From: Candidatus Bipolaricaulota bacterium
GTDB lineage: Bacteria > Bipolaricaulota > Bipolaricaulia > UBA7950 > UBA9294
Assembly (NCBI GenBank): GCA_028278555.1
Contig: JANQEA010000077.1
Span: 97,385 to 161,384 of the forward strand
Reading direction: 5' to 3'
DNA: 64,000 bases
Positions within the stretch are counted from its first letter, which is position 1; each line of letters begins with the position of its first letter. Positions 29,048 to 37,761 of this stretch are shown one piece after another. Made by a program: the position numbers and the translations under genes. The notes under the pieces were generated by a model that was not told the origin of the DNA, searched no databases, and was given only the letters and a program-made list of their open reading frames with translations.

Positions 29048-30439
29048 ATGTCCGAGGCATCCGCAAACTCCATCAGCCGCAAGATGGCGCAGTTCGCTCT
29101 CGGGCTGCAGTACGACCAGATTCCTGAGGCGTCCGTCAAGGAGGCCAAGCGATTCCTGCTCGACTCCGTCGGCTGCGCGCTGGCCGCGCTCGATCACGAA
29201 GACATGCGCCAGGCGTACGACTTCGTGAAGCAGCTGGGCGGCAACGAGCAGGCGACCGTCATCGGCCATGGCACGATGACGAACCTGGGGAACGCGACGC
29301 TGATGAACGCGCTCCTGATCCGGGCGATGGACTACAACGACATCTACTGGAAGCAGGACCCGTCGCATCCGTCCGACATCATTCCCGCCGCGCTCGCCCC
29401 GGCCGAGTACAAGGGCCTCTCCGGCAAGGATCTCCTTGTCGGGATCATGATCTGCTACGAGCTCGAGATGCGCCTCTGCCTCGCCGCCTTCCCCGGCGTT
29501 CGCGAGGTCGGTTGGCATCACGCGTCACTGACGCAGTTCGTCTCCCCGCTCGTCGCCGCCCGGATGCTCGGCCTGACCGAAGACCAAGCGGTCGCCGCAT
29601 GCGGCATCTCCGGTTCGAGCCACTTCACGCTCGGCGGCGTCGTCGCCGGACACCTGACGAACATGAAGAACACGGCCGACCCGATGTCGACCGAGGCCGG
29701 CGTTCGCGCCGCGATGCTGGCGTCGACCGGCTACTCGGGTCCCGTCGAGCTTTTCGAGGGGAAAGAAGGCGTCTTCGAGGTCATCTCGAATGTCGAGTTC
29801 AAGCCCGAGATCATGCTCGACGGCCTCAGCAAGGAGTTCCTGATCACCGAGTGCGGCTACAAAGCCTTCCCGACGGAGGCGCTGACGCACCAGCCGATTA
29901 CGGCCGTCCTCGAGGTGATGAGCGACAACAACATCGACCCGCACAAGGTCACCGAGGTCCTCATCAAGACCACGGCCCGCGGCGCCGACATCCTTTCCGA
30001 TCCGTCGAAGTACGAACCGCGGACGAAAGAGACGGCCGACCACAGCCTGCCGTACTGCATCGCCGTTGCGGTGACGAAGGGGAACGTCCTTCCGTCCGAC
30101 TTCACCGACGCGGCAATCAAGGATCCGTTCGTCTGGGAGACGCTCCCGAAGATCAAGGTCGTCGCCGATCCGGAGATCGACGCGATGTTCCCGGGCGTGA
30201 AGCGGGCGATCGTGACGATCACGACCGAGGATGGTCAGTCGCACACGGTCACCGAGGATCACGCCAAGGGTCGAGCGGAACGGCCACTCTCCGACGAGGA
30301 GCTGATCGACAAGTTCCGCGCCAACGCGGCGCACGCGATGAGCGAAGGCGCGATGGACAAGGTCGTCGAAGCGACGTTCGGCCTCGATCAGGTCGGCACC
30401 GTCGGCGAGTACATGGCAGTCCTGAAGCGCGACAAGTAG
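29048..30439 (+). CDS. MmgE/PrpD family protein
   Basis: A 463-residue member of the 2-methylcitrate dehydratase / cis-aconitate decarboxylase family. Typical pieces are FALGLQYDQIPEASVKEAKR, RFLLDSVGCALAA, the RAMDYNDIYWKQDPSHPSDI active-site region near residue 95, LVGIMICYELEMRLCLA and GVRAAMLASTGYSGPVELFE. The family includes dehydratases and decarboxylases of tricarboxylic acids without an iron-sulfur cluster. The start ATG follows the dehydrogenase stop directly, so the pair is an operon. A route such as citrate or methylcitrate dehydration/rehydration feeding the dehydrogenase is plausible, but no other methylcitrate-cycle gene (prpB, prpC) is next to it. Confidence 0.9.
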   Translation: MSEASANSISRKMAQFALGLQYDQIPEASVKEAKRFLLDSVGCALAALDHEDMRQAYDFVKQLGGNEQATVIGHGTMTNLGNATLMNALLIRAMDYNDIYWKQDPSHPSDIIPAALAPAEYKGLSGKDLLVGIMICYELEMRLCLAAFPGVREVGWHHASLTQFVSPLVAARMLGLTEDQAVAACGISGSSHFTLGGVVAGHLTNMKNTADPMSTEAGVRAAMLASTGYSGPVELFEGKEGVFEVISNVEFKPEIMLDGLSKEFLITECGYKAFPTEALTHQPITAVLEVMSDNNIDPHKVTEVLIKTTARGADILSDPSKYEPRTKETADHSLPYCIAVAVTKGNVLPSDFTDAAIKDPFVWETLPKIKVVADPEIDAMFPGVKRAIVTITTEDGQSHTVTEDHAKGRAERPLSDEELIDKFRANAAHAMSEGAMDKVVEATFGLDQVGTVGEYMAVLKRDK

Positions 30440-30465
30440 CCGGACCTACGTATTTGGGTACCATG

Positions 30466-30496
30466 CGGGCGGCTTCTCGGAGCCGCCCGTTTCTTG
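30466..30496 (+). terminator. Terminator-like hairpin between the MmgE/PrpD gene and mutY
   Basis: Arms CGGGCGGCT (30466-30474) and AGCCGCCCG (30481-30489) with a six-base loop, followed by TTTCTTG. It ends only about ten bases before the mutY ribosome site, so it could also act on mutY as an attenuator. Confidence 0.75.
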
Positions 30497-30506
30497 TTGG
30501 AGGCCG

Positions 30507-31601
30507 ATGGACAGCAAGCGCAAGACAGCGATCCGCGAGAAGCTCCTCGCCTGGTACGAGGTTGAAGCCCGAGACCTTCCCTGGCGAAACACGCGTGACC
30601 CGTACGCGATCCTCGTCTCCGAGGTGATGCTCCAGCAGACACGCGTCGAGACGGCCCTCCGGTACTACGAGCGCTTCTTGAAGCGCTTTCCGACCTTCGT
30701 GGCACTGGCCACAGCGTCCCTCGATGACGTTCTGAAGGCGTGGGAAGGCCTCGGCTACTACCGGCGCGCGCGCAACCTGCACAAGGCTGCGCAGGCCGTC
30801 GTCTCAGACCATGCGGGACAGCTGCCGCCCGACCCGACCGCCTTGCGAACGCTTCCGGGTATCGGCCAGTACACCGCCGGCGCTGTCGCGTCGATCGCTT
30901 TCGGCCTCGACGAGCCGGTTCTCGATGGGAACGTCATCCGCGTGCTTGCACGCCTCCTCCGCATTGGCGGCGACCCGGCGAAATCGTCGGCCCGCAAGAG
31001 GCTGCAGGAAGCGGCAGAAGACCTCGTTCCCGCGGGACGCGCTTCAGCCTTCAACCAGGCCTTGATGGATCTCGGTGCACGCGTCTGCCTCCCCCGATCC
31101 CCGCGTTGCCACGAATGCCCCGTTTCGCGCGAGTGTGACGCGCATCACACAGGAGATGAGGTCGCGTTCCCGGAGAAGCCGAAGCGGAAGACGCCACACA
31201 TCGATGTCGTTGCCGGCGTTATCTGGGACGGAGAGCCATTCGCCAGCGACTCGAAGATCCTGATCGCCAAGCGCATGGAGGACGACATGCTCGGCGGACT
31301 CTGGGAGTTCCCCGGTGGACGCGTCGAAGAGGGGGAGAGTCTCGAGGAGGCTCTGAGCCGCGAGCTCCGAGAGGAGCTCGACATCAACGTCGACGTCGTC
31401 GAGCCATTCCTCGACGTCGAGCACGCCTACACGCACTTCCGGATGACGATGCACGTCTTCCATTGCCGTCACACGGGTGGAGAGCCTCGCGCGATTGAGT
31501 GTGCGGATTGGACCTGGACTTGTATCGGGAGTCTCGACAAGTACGCGCTATCGACCGCCGATCGGAAGGTGATCGACGCGTTGAGGGCTCAGTCGAGCTG
31601 A
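30507..31601 (+). CDS. mutY: A/G-specific adenine glycosylase with C-terminal Nudix domain
   Basis: Removes adenine mispaired with 8-oxoguanine. In 364 residues the HhH-GPD fold holds SEVMLQQTRVET with the catalytic glutamate, the hairpin LPGIGQYTAGAVASIAFG and LDGNVIRVLARL with the catalytic aspartate. The iron-sulfur cluster cysteines follow as CLPRSPRCHECPVSREC. The C-terminal domain keeps the Nudix box-like GGRVEEGESLEEALSRELRE, the usual MutT-like lesion-recognition domain of MutY, here with a rather complete Nudix motif. The ATG at 30507 has TTGGAGG upstream. The stop codon lies inside a long palindrome. Confidence 0.95.
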   Translation: MDSKRKTAIREKLLAWYEVEARDLPWRNTRDPYAILVSEVMLQQTRVETALRYYERFLKRFPTFVALATASLDDVLKAWEGLGYYRRARNLHKAAQAVVSDHAGQLPPDPTALRTLPGIGQYTAGAVASIAFGLDEPVLDGNVIRVLARLLRIGGDPAKSSARKRLQEAAEDLVPAGRASAFNQALMDLGARVCLPRSPRCHECPVSRECDAHHTGDEVAFPEKPKRKTPHIDVVAGVIWDGEPFASDSKILIAKRMEDDMLGGLWEFPGGRVEEGESLEEALSRELREELDINVDVVEPFLDVEHAYTHFRMTMHVFHCRHTGGEPRAIECADWTWTCIGSLDKYALSTADRKVIDALRAQSS

Positions 31602-31613
31602 GCCCTCAACGCG
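31577..31613. terminator. Long palindrome across the mutY stop codon
   Basis: Perfect 16-base arms CGCGTTGAGGGCTCAG (31577-31592) and CTGAGCCCTCAACGCG (31598-31613) around TCGAG. It can terminate mutY and, in the other direction, the lipoprotein gene ending at 31639. There is no T-run on the plus strand. Confidence 0.7.
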
Positions 31614-31638
31614 CGAGTTCAGCTTTCAATCAGTTTCA

Positions 31639-32241
31639 CTAGAATGCGATCTCCAACGCGAGACCGAAGCTGTAGAGGCCATTCCGGTAGTCGACGATCA
31701 GAATCAAGGTCGACGTCTCGGAGATTGGCAGGGCAAGACCGCCCGCGATGTGGTGCCAGATCACGAAGCCGTCCCCTTGGAGCGGAATCGTCGGCTGATA
31801 CGCCAAGAAGATTGGAAGCGTCGAGTTGACGTTCAGCAGAATCTCGCCGAAGACGCCCCAGTTGAGGAACTCGACTCCGTAGCCGCCGCCGAACCCCATC
31901 GCGAGAGAGACGCTCTCGGGATCGTCGATGATCGAGAACGTCAGATCTCCCTTCGCCCCCATCCAGCCGAAGTCGCCGGTCGACAGAGGCACCATCGCCC
32001 CGGTCTGGAAGCCAAGATTCACCGTATCCGAAAGCCCGAACGTAAGCCTCGCCTGCGGCGTCAGGTTCCAGTTCGGATCCTCATCGACCACGATGTCCAT
32101 CAGGCCGGTCCCGATCGTCACGGCCATGTTCCCCGCCCCGATCATCCGCGCCGTCTGGAAGATGTTGAACAAGCACCCACTCAACATCAGCGCAGCCGGA
32201 ATCAACGCGAGACAGAGGGCCCAGCGGATTCGCTTCTTCAT
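31639..32241 (-). CDS. Predicted lipoprotein with beta-rich body
   Basis: A 200-residue exported protein. The N-terminus MKKRIRWALCLALIPAALML runs into the lipobox LSGC, so lipid attachment at Cys23 is expected. The rest alternates strands such as ARLTFGLSDTVNLGFQTGAM, VSLAMGFGGGYGVEFL and STLILIVDYRNGLYSFGLAL and ends in phenylalanine, as outer-membrane barrel proteins do. No family recognised. It is a single gene facing mutY tail-to-tail and starting back-to-back with yebC. This supports an outer membrane in the organism. Confidence 0.75.
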   Translation of the reverse strand: MKKRIRWALCLALIPAALMLSGCLFNIFQTARMIGAGNMAVTIGTGLMDIVVDEDPNWNLTPQARLTFGLSDTVNLGFQTGAMVPLSTGDFGWMGAKGDLTFSIIDDPESVSLAMGFGGGYGVEFLNWGVFGEILLNVNSTLPIFLAYQPTIPLQGDGFVIWHHIAGGLALPISETSTLILIVDYRNGLYSFGLALEIAF

Positions 32242-32323
32242 GTGATCCCCCTCACTCCAGAATTCGAATCACTCCCACTCTGCCGTAGGGGGAAGGGGAA
32301 TGTCAACTCCCATCAATCCCCGT

Positions 32324-32352
32324 TTGCCCGCGTCAGAGCCGAGAGCTATGAT
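32324..32352 (+). promoter_or_regulatory. Sigma70-type promoter of yebC
   Basis: TTGCCC at 32324-32329, a 17-base spacer and TATGAT at 32347-32352, 35 bases before the yebC ATG. Confidence 0.65.
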
Positions 32353-32387
32353 GTGTCGATTTCGAGCAGACGACGAGGGGGAGGCGG

Positions 32388-33143
32388 ATGGCTGGCCATT
32401 CCAAGTGGGCGAATATCAAGTACCGGAAGGAGCGCCAAGATAAGAAGCGCTCCAATCTGTTCGGCAAGCTGATCAAGGAAATCACGCTCCAAGCTCGTAG
32501 CGGCGATCCGAATCCGGAGAACAACCCGGGCCTCGCCCAGGCGCTCGAGCGGGCCAAGGCAGCCAACCTCCCGAAGGACAACATCGAGCGAGCGATCAAA
32601 CGAGCGACCGGCGAGCTCGACGGTGTCAGCTACGAGGAAGCGACCTACGAGGGCTATGCGACAGACGGCGTTGCCGTCCTCGTCCGCGTCGTCACTGACA
32701 ATCGGAATCGCGCGTCGGCCGGCGTACGACACATCTTCAGCAAGCACGGCGGGAACATGGCATCCGCTGGGAGCGTCGCGTGGCTGTTCGATCGGAGGGG
32801 GATCGTGGTCGTCGCCGATCTACCCGAGGACGTCGATCGCGACGAGCTGGAGATGTCGCTGATCGAGGCCGGGGCCGACGACATCGACGATCAGGGCGAA
32901 ACAATCGAGGCGACGTGCGACCCGACCGTCCTGTCCGATCTGAGTGACGCAGCGACTTCGCACGGCATCGCGCCGATCCGGGCCGAGGTGACGATGATCC
33001 CGAAGAACACGATTCACGTCGAAGGCGGCTCGGCGGAGAAGGTCCTCCGGCTGATCGATGCACTCGACGAGAACGAGGACGTTCAGCAGGTCTTCGCCAA
33101 TTTCGACGTCGATGACGAGGTCCTCGAGCAACTCAACGCATAG
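32388..33143 (+). CDS. yebC: YebC/PmpR family protein
   Basis: A 251-residue protein of the YebC family, which acts as a transcription regulator or, as shown more recently for some members, helps ribosomes through difficult proline stretches. The N-terminus MAGHSKWANIKYRKERQDKK is invariant in the family, followed by NPENNPGLAQALERAKAANL and PKDNIERAIKRATGELDG, the Gly-rich VAVLVRVVTDNRNRASA strand and GSVAWLFDRRG. GGGGGAGGCGG precedes the ATG. A small membrane protein gene follows 35 bases downstream. Confidence 0.97.
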   Translation: MAGHSKWANIKYRKERQDKKRSNLFGKLIKEITLQARSGDPNPENNPGLAQALERAKAANLPKDNIERAIKRATGELDGVSYEEATYEGYATDGVAVLVRVVTDNRNRASAGVRHIFSKHGGNMASAGSVAWLFDRRGIVVVADLPEDVDRDELEMSLIEAGADDIDDQGETIEATCDPTVLSDLSDAATSHGIAPIRAEVTMIPKNTIHVEGGSAEKVLRLIDALDENEDVQQVFANFDVDDEVLEQLNA

Positions 33144-33178
33144 AAGAAGGAATGGAGAAAATCGGAAGGAGGAACCGA

Positions 33179-33544
33179 ATGAAGAAGCGGGTGGGGGTTG
33201 TTGTGTGCGTGATCGTCGGGCTCCTGGCATTGACGTTCGGCGCCGCGGCGCAGACGAATCAAGCATGGATTCCGGGTGTCGCCTCGTTGGCCCTTCCGGG
33301 CCTCGGGCAGGTTCTCAATGACCAGATCGACAAAGCCCTCTGGCACTTCGGGGTTGCGGTCGCCCTCAACGTCGGCGCGTACTACGTCTCGGCGCTCCTG
33401 CCGTTCCCCGGCGTCTATGGCGTCGGACTCGTGTACCTGGCATGGGGGCTGTACAGCGGCTACGACGCGTACACCGTCGCTCAGGAGCAGGGATTCAGAA
33501 TCGGCGTCGTCGAGAACGGAATCGGCTTCGCCGTCAACTTCTAG
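33179..33544 (+). CDS. Exported small membrane protein of unknown function
   Basis: About 121 residues from the ATG at 33179 with AGGAGGAACCG before it; an ATG nine codons upstream is in frame but has no ribosome site. A signal-like segment (MKKRVGVVVCVIVGLLALTF, ending near AAA) is followed by VASLALPGLGQVLNDQIDKAL, a motif seen in small TM2-like or DUF5683-like proteins, two more hydrophobic stretches and a C-terminal FAVNF. Function unknown. It is downstream of yebC and overlaps the phosphoesterase gene tail-to-tail by four bases. Confidence 0.7.
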   Translation: MKKRVGVVVCVIVGLLALTFGAAAQTNQAWIPGVASLALPGLGQVLNDQIDKALWHFGVAVALNVGAYYVSALLPFPGVYGVGLVYLAWGLYSGYDAYTVAQEQGFRIGVVENGIGFAVNF

Positions 33545-34443
33545 AGTAGAGCGAGGAGCGCGGCCGCTGTGACGACGGCCGCGACTCGGAGGAATTGAAG
33601 CAGGCCTCGACCGATGTCGGTCGGGGCCTTTCCTGTTGAGAGCAGTCGATTCGAGACGAGCTCCGCGGCGCCGGTCTCTCGGTCGACGTCGACGACCAGT
33701 CGTCCGAGGTTCTCGCCGAACGCCCCCGATTGAACGAGGATCGTCTTCCCTTTCCCAACGATGCGCGGTTCGGACAACTCCTCGTGGGAATGCCCGGTGA
33801 CGAAGACGTCGATCTCGGGGACCGCCTGCGCCACCCTCGCCGCATTGTCGACCGGCAGATGCGCGAGGACGACGATCAGATCGGGGGGGTCTGCGGCCCG
33901 GTCGATCTCTCGGCGCACGGCCGACGCCGCCGGAATCATCCGAACGGTCGGGTAGGCCGTATACGGGAGCAGCTCTTCGGCGATCAGGCCGATCAGCAAG
34001 ACCGAGTATCCGTCGACATCGATTCTTGCCGAGGGGACGAACGGAACCGAGGGAGCGCCTGAACGGATCGGCGACAGATTGGAGCAGAGAACGGGAAATG
34101 AGGCCTCACGGACGAGCGCATCGAGTCGCCGCGGCCCCCAGTACATGTCGTGATTCCCCAGCGCCATCGCGTCGTAGCCGACGCGGTTCATCCATGCGAC
34201 CATCTCGTCGGCTCCCCAGACAGCGGTGAGCGGCGTCCGAAAGTCCTGAAACGTATCGCCGGCATCGAGGAGCAAGAGCGGGTTCCCCGTGGCCCGCTCC
34301 GCGGCGATCAGCCGCTCGATCGCGTCGAGTCGGCCAAATCGGAGATGGAGATCGTTCGTGTAGAGGATCGTTAACTCAGCCGCGAACCCGGCCGAAGCGA
34401 AGATCGCGATCATGCAGCAGACAGCGACGCTGCCCCGACTCAC
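33541..34443 (-). CDS. Exported metallophosphoesterase, 5'-nucleotidase-like, catalytic domain only
   Basis: A 300-residue enzyme of the UshA/YfkN class lacking the usual C-terminal substrate domain. The GTG at 34443 overlaps the upstream stop in GTGA and gives a good signal peptide (SVAVCCMIAIFASAGFA). The metal-binding motifs are all there: LYTNDLHLRFG, DAGDTFQD, ALGNHDMYWG, VVLAHLP and VTGHSHEEL. A hydrophobic C-terminus (AAVVTAAALLALL) may hold it in the membrane. Longer in-frame starts upstream are not supported. It is co-transcribed with the preceding exported protein gene. Substrate unknown, probably a nucleotide or phosphate monoester. Confidence 0.88.
   Translation of the reverse strand: MSRGSVAVCCMIAIFASAGFAAELTILYTNDLHLRFGRLDAIERLIAAERATGNPLLLLDAGDTFQDFRTPLTAVWGADEMVAWMNRVGYDAMALGNHDMYWGPRRLDALVREASFPVLCSNLSPIRSGAPSVPFVPSARIDVDGYSVLLIGLIAEELLPYTAYPTVRMIPAASAVRREIDRAADPPDLIVVLAHLPVDNAARVAQAVPEIDVFVTGHSHEELSEPRIVGKGKTILVQSGAFGENLGRLVVDVDRETGAAELVSNRLLSTGKAPTDIGRGLLQFLRVAAVVTAAALLALL
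33602..33633 (+). terminator. Terminator-like hairpin inside the opposing phosphoesterase gene
   Basis: Thirteen paired bases (one G-T) between AGGCCTCGACCGA (33602-33614) and TCGGTCGGGGCCT (33617-33629), followed by TTCC. It is oriented to terminate yebC and the small membrane protein gene, yet lies about 60 bases inside the convergent gene. Confidence 0.55.
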
Positions 34444-35003
34444 CACAGCACGCCTCCGATCGACAGGCAAAATCGATCGCGCCGCGCCGACAGTCCGATC
34501 TCCCACTGAGTCGAACCCAGAGGGAAAATCCGAAATCCGAGGAACGGCTCGATGCCGCTCCCGACCGCTTCTACGCCAATCAGCATCGAGAGGTACGGAC
34601 TCGCAGCGAGCTGCGCACTCCCCCAGCGGCCGGGCGTTCCGCCCCACCTTCGACCCCAGTCGACCTGCACCGGTCCGAAGAAGAGGGTCGACAGCAGGCC
34701 GATCCCGTCGGTCCCCAGCACCGCCGCGAGGAAGATCGGGGCTAGGTTCTCGAGTACAACGACCTTCGCCTCAAGGTCGAGCGCGCCGACCGTGTCGGCA
34801 GAGGCTCCGACGGCGATCCGTGGCGTCAAGACTCGTTCGATCCGTGCAACAGCGCTGCCCGGATCTCCCACAACATCGAACCGAGTCCCACCCGACGGAA
34901 GGAAGATCATCGCGCTCCGACGGCCGAACCAGACGTCCGACGATGCCCCGAGCGCTGAGCAACCGATGCTGCACAACAAGAGGATGCCGACAAGGGCCTT
35001 CAT
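34440..35003 (-). CDS. Exported hypothetical protein
   Basis: A 187-residue protein from the ATG at 35003 (MKALVGILLLCSIGCSALGA, a signal peptide that might also be processed as a lipoprotein at the cysteine in SIGCS). The body is rich in beta-strand and ends SIGGVLW, with repeated glycine and aromatic residues as in small outer-membrane barrels. No family recognised. It is directly upstream of the phosphoesterase, overlapping it by four bases, and faces tilS head-to-head with 80 bases between starts. No strong ribosome site is seen. Confidence 0.65.
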   Translation of the reverse strand: MKALVGILLLCSIGCSALGASSDVWFGRRSAMIFLPSGGTRFDVVGDPGSAVARIERVLTPRIAVGASADTVGALDLEAKVVVLENLAPIFLAAVLGTDGIGLLSTLFFGPVQVDWGRRWGGTPGRWGSAQLAASPYLSMLIGVEAVGSGIEPFLGFRIFPLGSTQWEIGLSARRDRFCLSIGGVLW

Positions 35004-35083
35004 CGCTGATGGAGCATACGCATCCGGTGGAGGCAGACCAAGGTTCGTTGATTTCGGCGATTCGCGTCGACACAATCGAGGCT

Positions 35084-36463
35084 ATGCTCCTCGAGCGGGT
35101 TCGTACGACGATCGACCGACATCGGATGTTCGATTCCGGTGGGACCGTACTCGTCGCGGTCTCCGGCGGGCTTGACTCGGTCGTCCTCCTCGACCTCCTC
35201 AGTCGGCTCGCCCCGGACTACGGGATCTCGCTGCATGTCGCCCACCTCGACCACGGTCTCCGACCAGCCTCTGCAGACGACGCCCGGTTCGTCGAGCGGC
35301 TGTCAGCCGATCTCGATCTACCGAGCCGGATCGACAGACTCGATCCCGACAAATTCGATGCGCGAAGCGGAGGAGTCTCCGAGGCCGCTGCCCGAGCCGC
35401 ACGGCACGCGTTCCTCGAGTCTGTCCGCACGGAAATCGGCGCGTCTCGGATCGCGCTCGGGCACACCGCCGACGATCAAGCCGAGACGATCATTCACCGA
35501 CTGACACGCGGGTCGGGGATCAAAGGGCTACGAGGGATTCCGCCGGTCCGCCTTCCGTTCGTCCGCCCGCTGATCGAGACGAGGCGGGCCGAGATCCTCG
35601 AGTACGCACGCACGCGGAACCTCGACTGGCGCGTCGACGCTTCGAACGCCGACCTTTCGCTCACGCGCAACCGGATCCGCCACCGAGTCCTCCCAGAGCT
35701 GGAGAGGCTCAATCCGAAGGTGGTCGAGTCGATCTGCCGCAGCGCAGATCTCGCGGCGGAGGCGGACGAGATCGGAGATCACCTGATCAGGCTCCTTTGG
35801 GATGAGGTGCTCGCCAACGAAGGCGAGGAGCGAGTCGCGTTCCGTCTGGGTGCGCTGAACGATCTCTCGCGAGCGGTCCGGAAGCTTCTGTTGCGAGAGG
35901 GGGCCCGACGCGTGCGAGGGGATCTGACCGGGTTCGAGCACGACCACACTGAAGAAGCCGCCAGGCTGGCCGCGTCCGAGTCGTCGCACGGCGAACTCTC
36001 CCTCCCCGGACTGAGCGTCCGCATCCAGTCCGACGAAGTCGTCCTCACGCGAAGTGCGGAGTCGCCGCTCGCTCCGTGGACGTACCCGGTCGAACTCGGG
36101 GAGACTGCGATCGTCGAGCCGCCGATCGCACTCCGCCTGGAGGTCGTCGACGGAGCGCCGCCCCGAATGAACCCCTCGGACCGTTGGATCGAGTCGGCCG
36201 ATGCCGATCGGATCCACTTCCCGCTGGAGCTTCGCTCCCGTCGCGATGGCGATCGATTCACTCCCCTCGGTCTCGCGAAGTGCGTCAAGCTGAAGGACTT
36301 CTTGATCAATGAGAAGATCCCGTACTACGATCGCGACCGCGTTCCGCTCCTCTGCGATCGAGAGAAGATCGTCTGGGTTGTCGGCGTTCGGCTCTCCGAC
36401 GAAGTCAAGATCACCGACTCGACATGCCGAATCCTGAGGATGACAGCGAGGGAGCGTCGATGA
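35084..36463 (+). CDS. tilS: tRNA(Ile)-lysidine synthetase
   Basis: Converts the wobble cytidine of tRNA-Ile(CAT) to lysidine. The start at 35084 gives 459 residues; the frame is open far upstream but that part is not TilS. The PP-loop is VAVSGGLDSVVLLDLLSRLA, followed by HVAHLDHGLRP, GHTADDQAETIIHRLTRGSG and the RPLIETRRAEILEYA and NRIRHRVLPELERLNP blocks. The C-terminal TilS domain carries SRRDGDRFTPLG and KDFLINEKIPYYDRDRVPLL. The stop overlaps the rseP ATG in ATGA. Confidence 0.95.
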   Translation: MLLERVRTTIDRHRMFDSGGTVLVAVSGGLDSVVLLDLLSRLAPDYGISLHVAHLDHGLRPASADDARFVERLSADLDLPSRIDRLDPDKFDARSGGVSEAAARAARHAFLESVRTEIGASRIALGHTADDQAETIIHRLTRGSGIKGLRGIPPVRLPFVRPLIETRRAEILEYARTRNLDWRVDASNADLSLTRNRIRHRVLPELERLNPKVVESICRSADLAAEADEIGDHLIRLLWDEVLANEGEERVAFRLGALNDLSRAVRKLLLREGARRVRGDLTGFEHDHTEEAARLAASESSHGELSLPGLSVRIQSDEVVLTRSAESPLAPWTYPVELGETAIVEPPIALRLEVVDGAPPRMNPSDRWIESADADRIHFPLELRSRRDGDRFTPLGLAKCVKLKDFLINEKIPYYDRDRVPLLCDREKIVWVVGVRLSDEVKITDSTCRILRMTARERR

Positions 36464-37761
36464 TCTTCACTCTGCTCATCTTCCTCGGCTCGATCATTGT
36501 CCTCGTCGGCATCCACGAGGCGGGACACTTCTTCGCCGCCAAGTGGGCCGGTGTCCTCATCAAGGAATTCGCCATCGGCTTCGGCCCTCGTCTCGTCTCG
36601 TACCGCGGGAAGGAAACGCGCTACTCGATCCGCGCGATCCCGTTTGGCGGATACGTCCGGATGGCCGGGGAGGACCGCCGCGAGACGGACGATGCGATCC
36701 CCGAGGACCGAATCCTCTACAACAAGCCACCCTACGTTCGCGCAGCGATCAGCCTCGCCGGACCGCTGGCGAACCTTGCCGGCGCGTTCCTCGTCGGACT
36801 TCTCGTCCTCTGGTCGTTCGGCATCCCGATGCTCCAGGTCGCCGACGTGATCCCGGACTCACCGGCCGCCGAAGGCTTGGTCGCCGGCGACCGGATCCGG
36901 TCGATGAGCGGCTCGCCAATCCTCGACAACGACGACGTCACGAACATCATCCAACGAACCGGCAACGCTCCGCTCGAGATCGTGCTGGAACGTGGTGACG
37001 AGACGATCCGCCTGACGATCACGCCGACCTACGAGGAGGAAGGCGAGCGTTACATCATCGGCGCTTACTTCCTGACGAACACGTTCACCACCGAACTCGT
37101 CGAGCTCGATCCGGCGGCGCCGCTTCGCCTCGCCGGGGTCCGAAACGGCGACCGTGTCTTAGCAATCGACGCCGTGCCGATCGACACGGCAATCGATCTG
37201 CTGGTCCATTTCGAAGACCCGGATGCGATCGCCGAGGGGACTCTCACGCTGCAACGAGGAGGCAACACCTTCGACCTGTCGCTCGCGCCGGCACAGGTCT
37301 CCGCCGGCGATCTGTTCACGGGAGTCTCGTTCGGCGAACTCGGCACCGTTCGGCGCCGACCCGGTCTCTTTCTCGGCCTCCGGCTCGGCGCCGAGCAGTT
37401 CGCCCGGAACGTCGGCCTCCTAGCCACATGGGTCCGTCAGCTGATCTCGGGCGAGGTCGCAGCGGGGGAGGCGATCGCCGGGCCGGTCGGCATCGCTCAG
37501 CTCCTTGAGCAGGGAGCGCGGATGGGCGCCGTCGCCTTCTTCGGCCTTCTCGCATTCCTCAGCATCAACTTCGGACTCCTCAACCTGGTCCCGTTCCCGG
37601 CGCTCGACGGAAGCCGCGTCGCGTTCGCTCTCTACGAGTGGGTACGAGGACGACCGATCGCGCCTGAGCGGGAAGGACTGATCCACGCCGTCGGATTCCT
37701 GATCCTGCTCGGCGTGATGATCCTGGTAACCTACCGGGACATCGTCAAGCTGTTTCGATGA
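36460..37761 (+). CDS. rseP: Site-2 metalloprotease, RseP/RIP family
   Basis: Intramembrane zinc protease of 433 residues that typically cleaves anti-sigma factors or signal-peptide remnants. The first membrane segment holds the HEAGH zinc site ([17 protein letters not shown]), GFGPRLVSY and the [13 protein letters not shown] loop follow, then two PDZ domains (about 125-200 and 210-285), and the last segments contain [15 protein letters not shown] with the third zinc ligand. The ATG at 36460 overlaps the tilS stop and is preferred over an ATG 12 codons upstream. The 3' end overlaps the ispF 3' end by 17 bases on opposite strands. Confidence 0.95.
   Translation: MIFTLLIFLGSIIVLVGIHEAGHFFAAKWAGVLIKEFAIGFGPRLVSYRGKETRYSIRAIPFGGYVRMAGEDRRETDDAIPEDRILYNKPPYVRAAISLAGPLANLAGAFLVGLLVLWSFGIPMLQVADVIPDSPAAEGLVAGDRIRSMSGSPILDNDDVTNIIQRTGNAPLEIVLERGDETIRLTITPTYEEEGERYIIGAYFLTNTFTTELVELDPAAPLRLAGVRNGDRVLAIDAVPIDTAIDLLVHFEDPDAIAEGTLTLQRGGNTFDLSLAPAQVSAGDLFTGVSFGELGTVRRRPGLFLGLRLGAEQFARNVGLLATWVRQLISGEVAAGEAIAGPVGIAQLLEQGARMGAVAFFGLLAFLSINFGLLNLVPFPALDGSRVAFALYEWVRGRPIAPEREGLIHAVGFLILLGVMILVTYRDIVKLFR

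Noticed and set aside
27845..29521. A 558-codon minus-strand frame across the dehydrogenase and MmgE/PrpD genes
   Set aside because: It runs antisense to two well-supported enzymes and has no recognisable motif.
34412..35083. Long N-terminal extension of tilS
   Set aside because: TilS proteins start just before the PP-loop; the upstream part is antisense to an exported protein gene.
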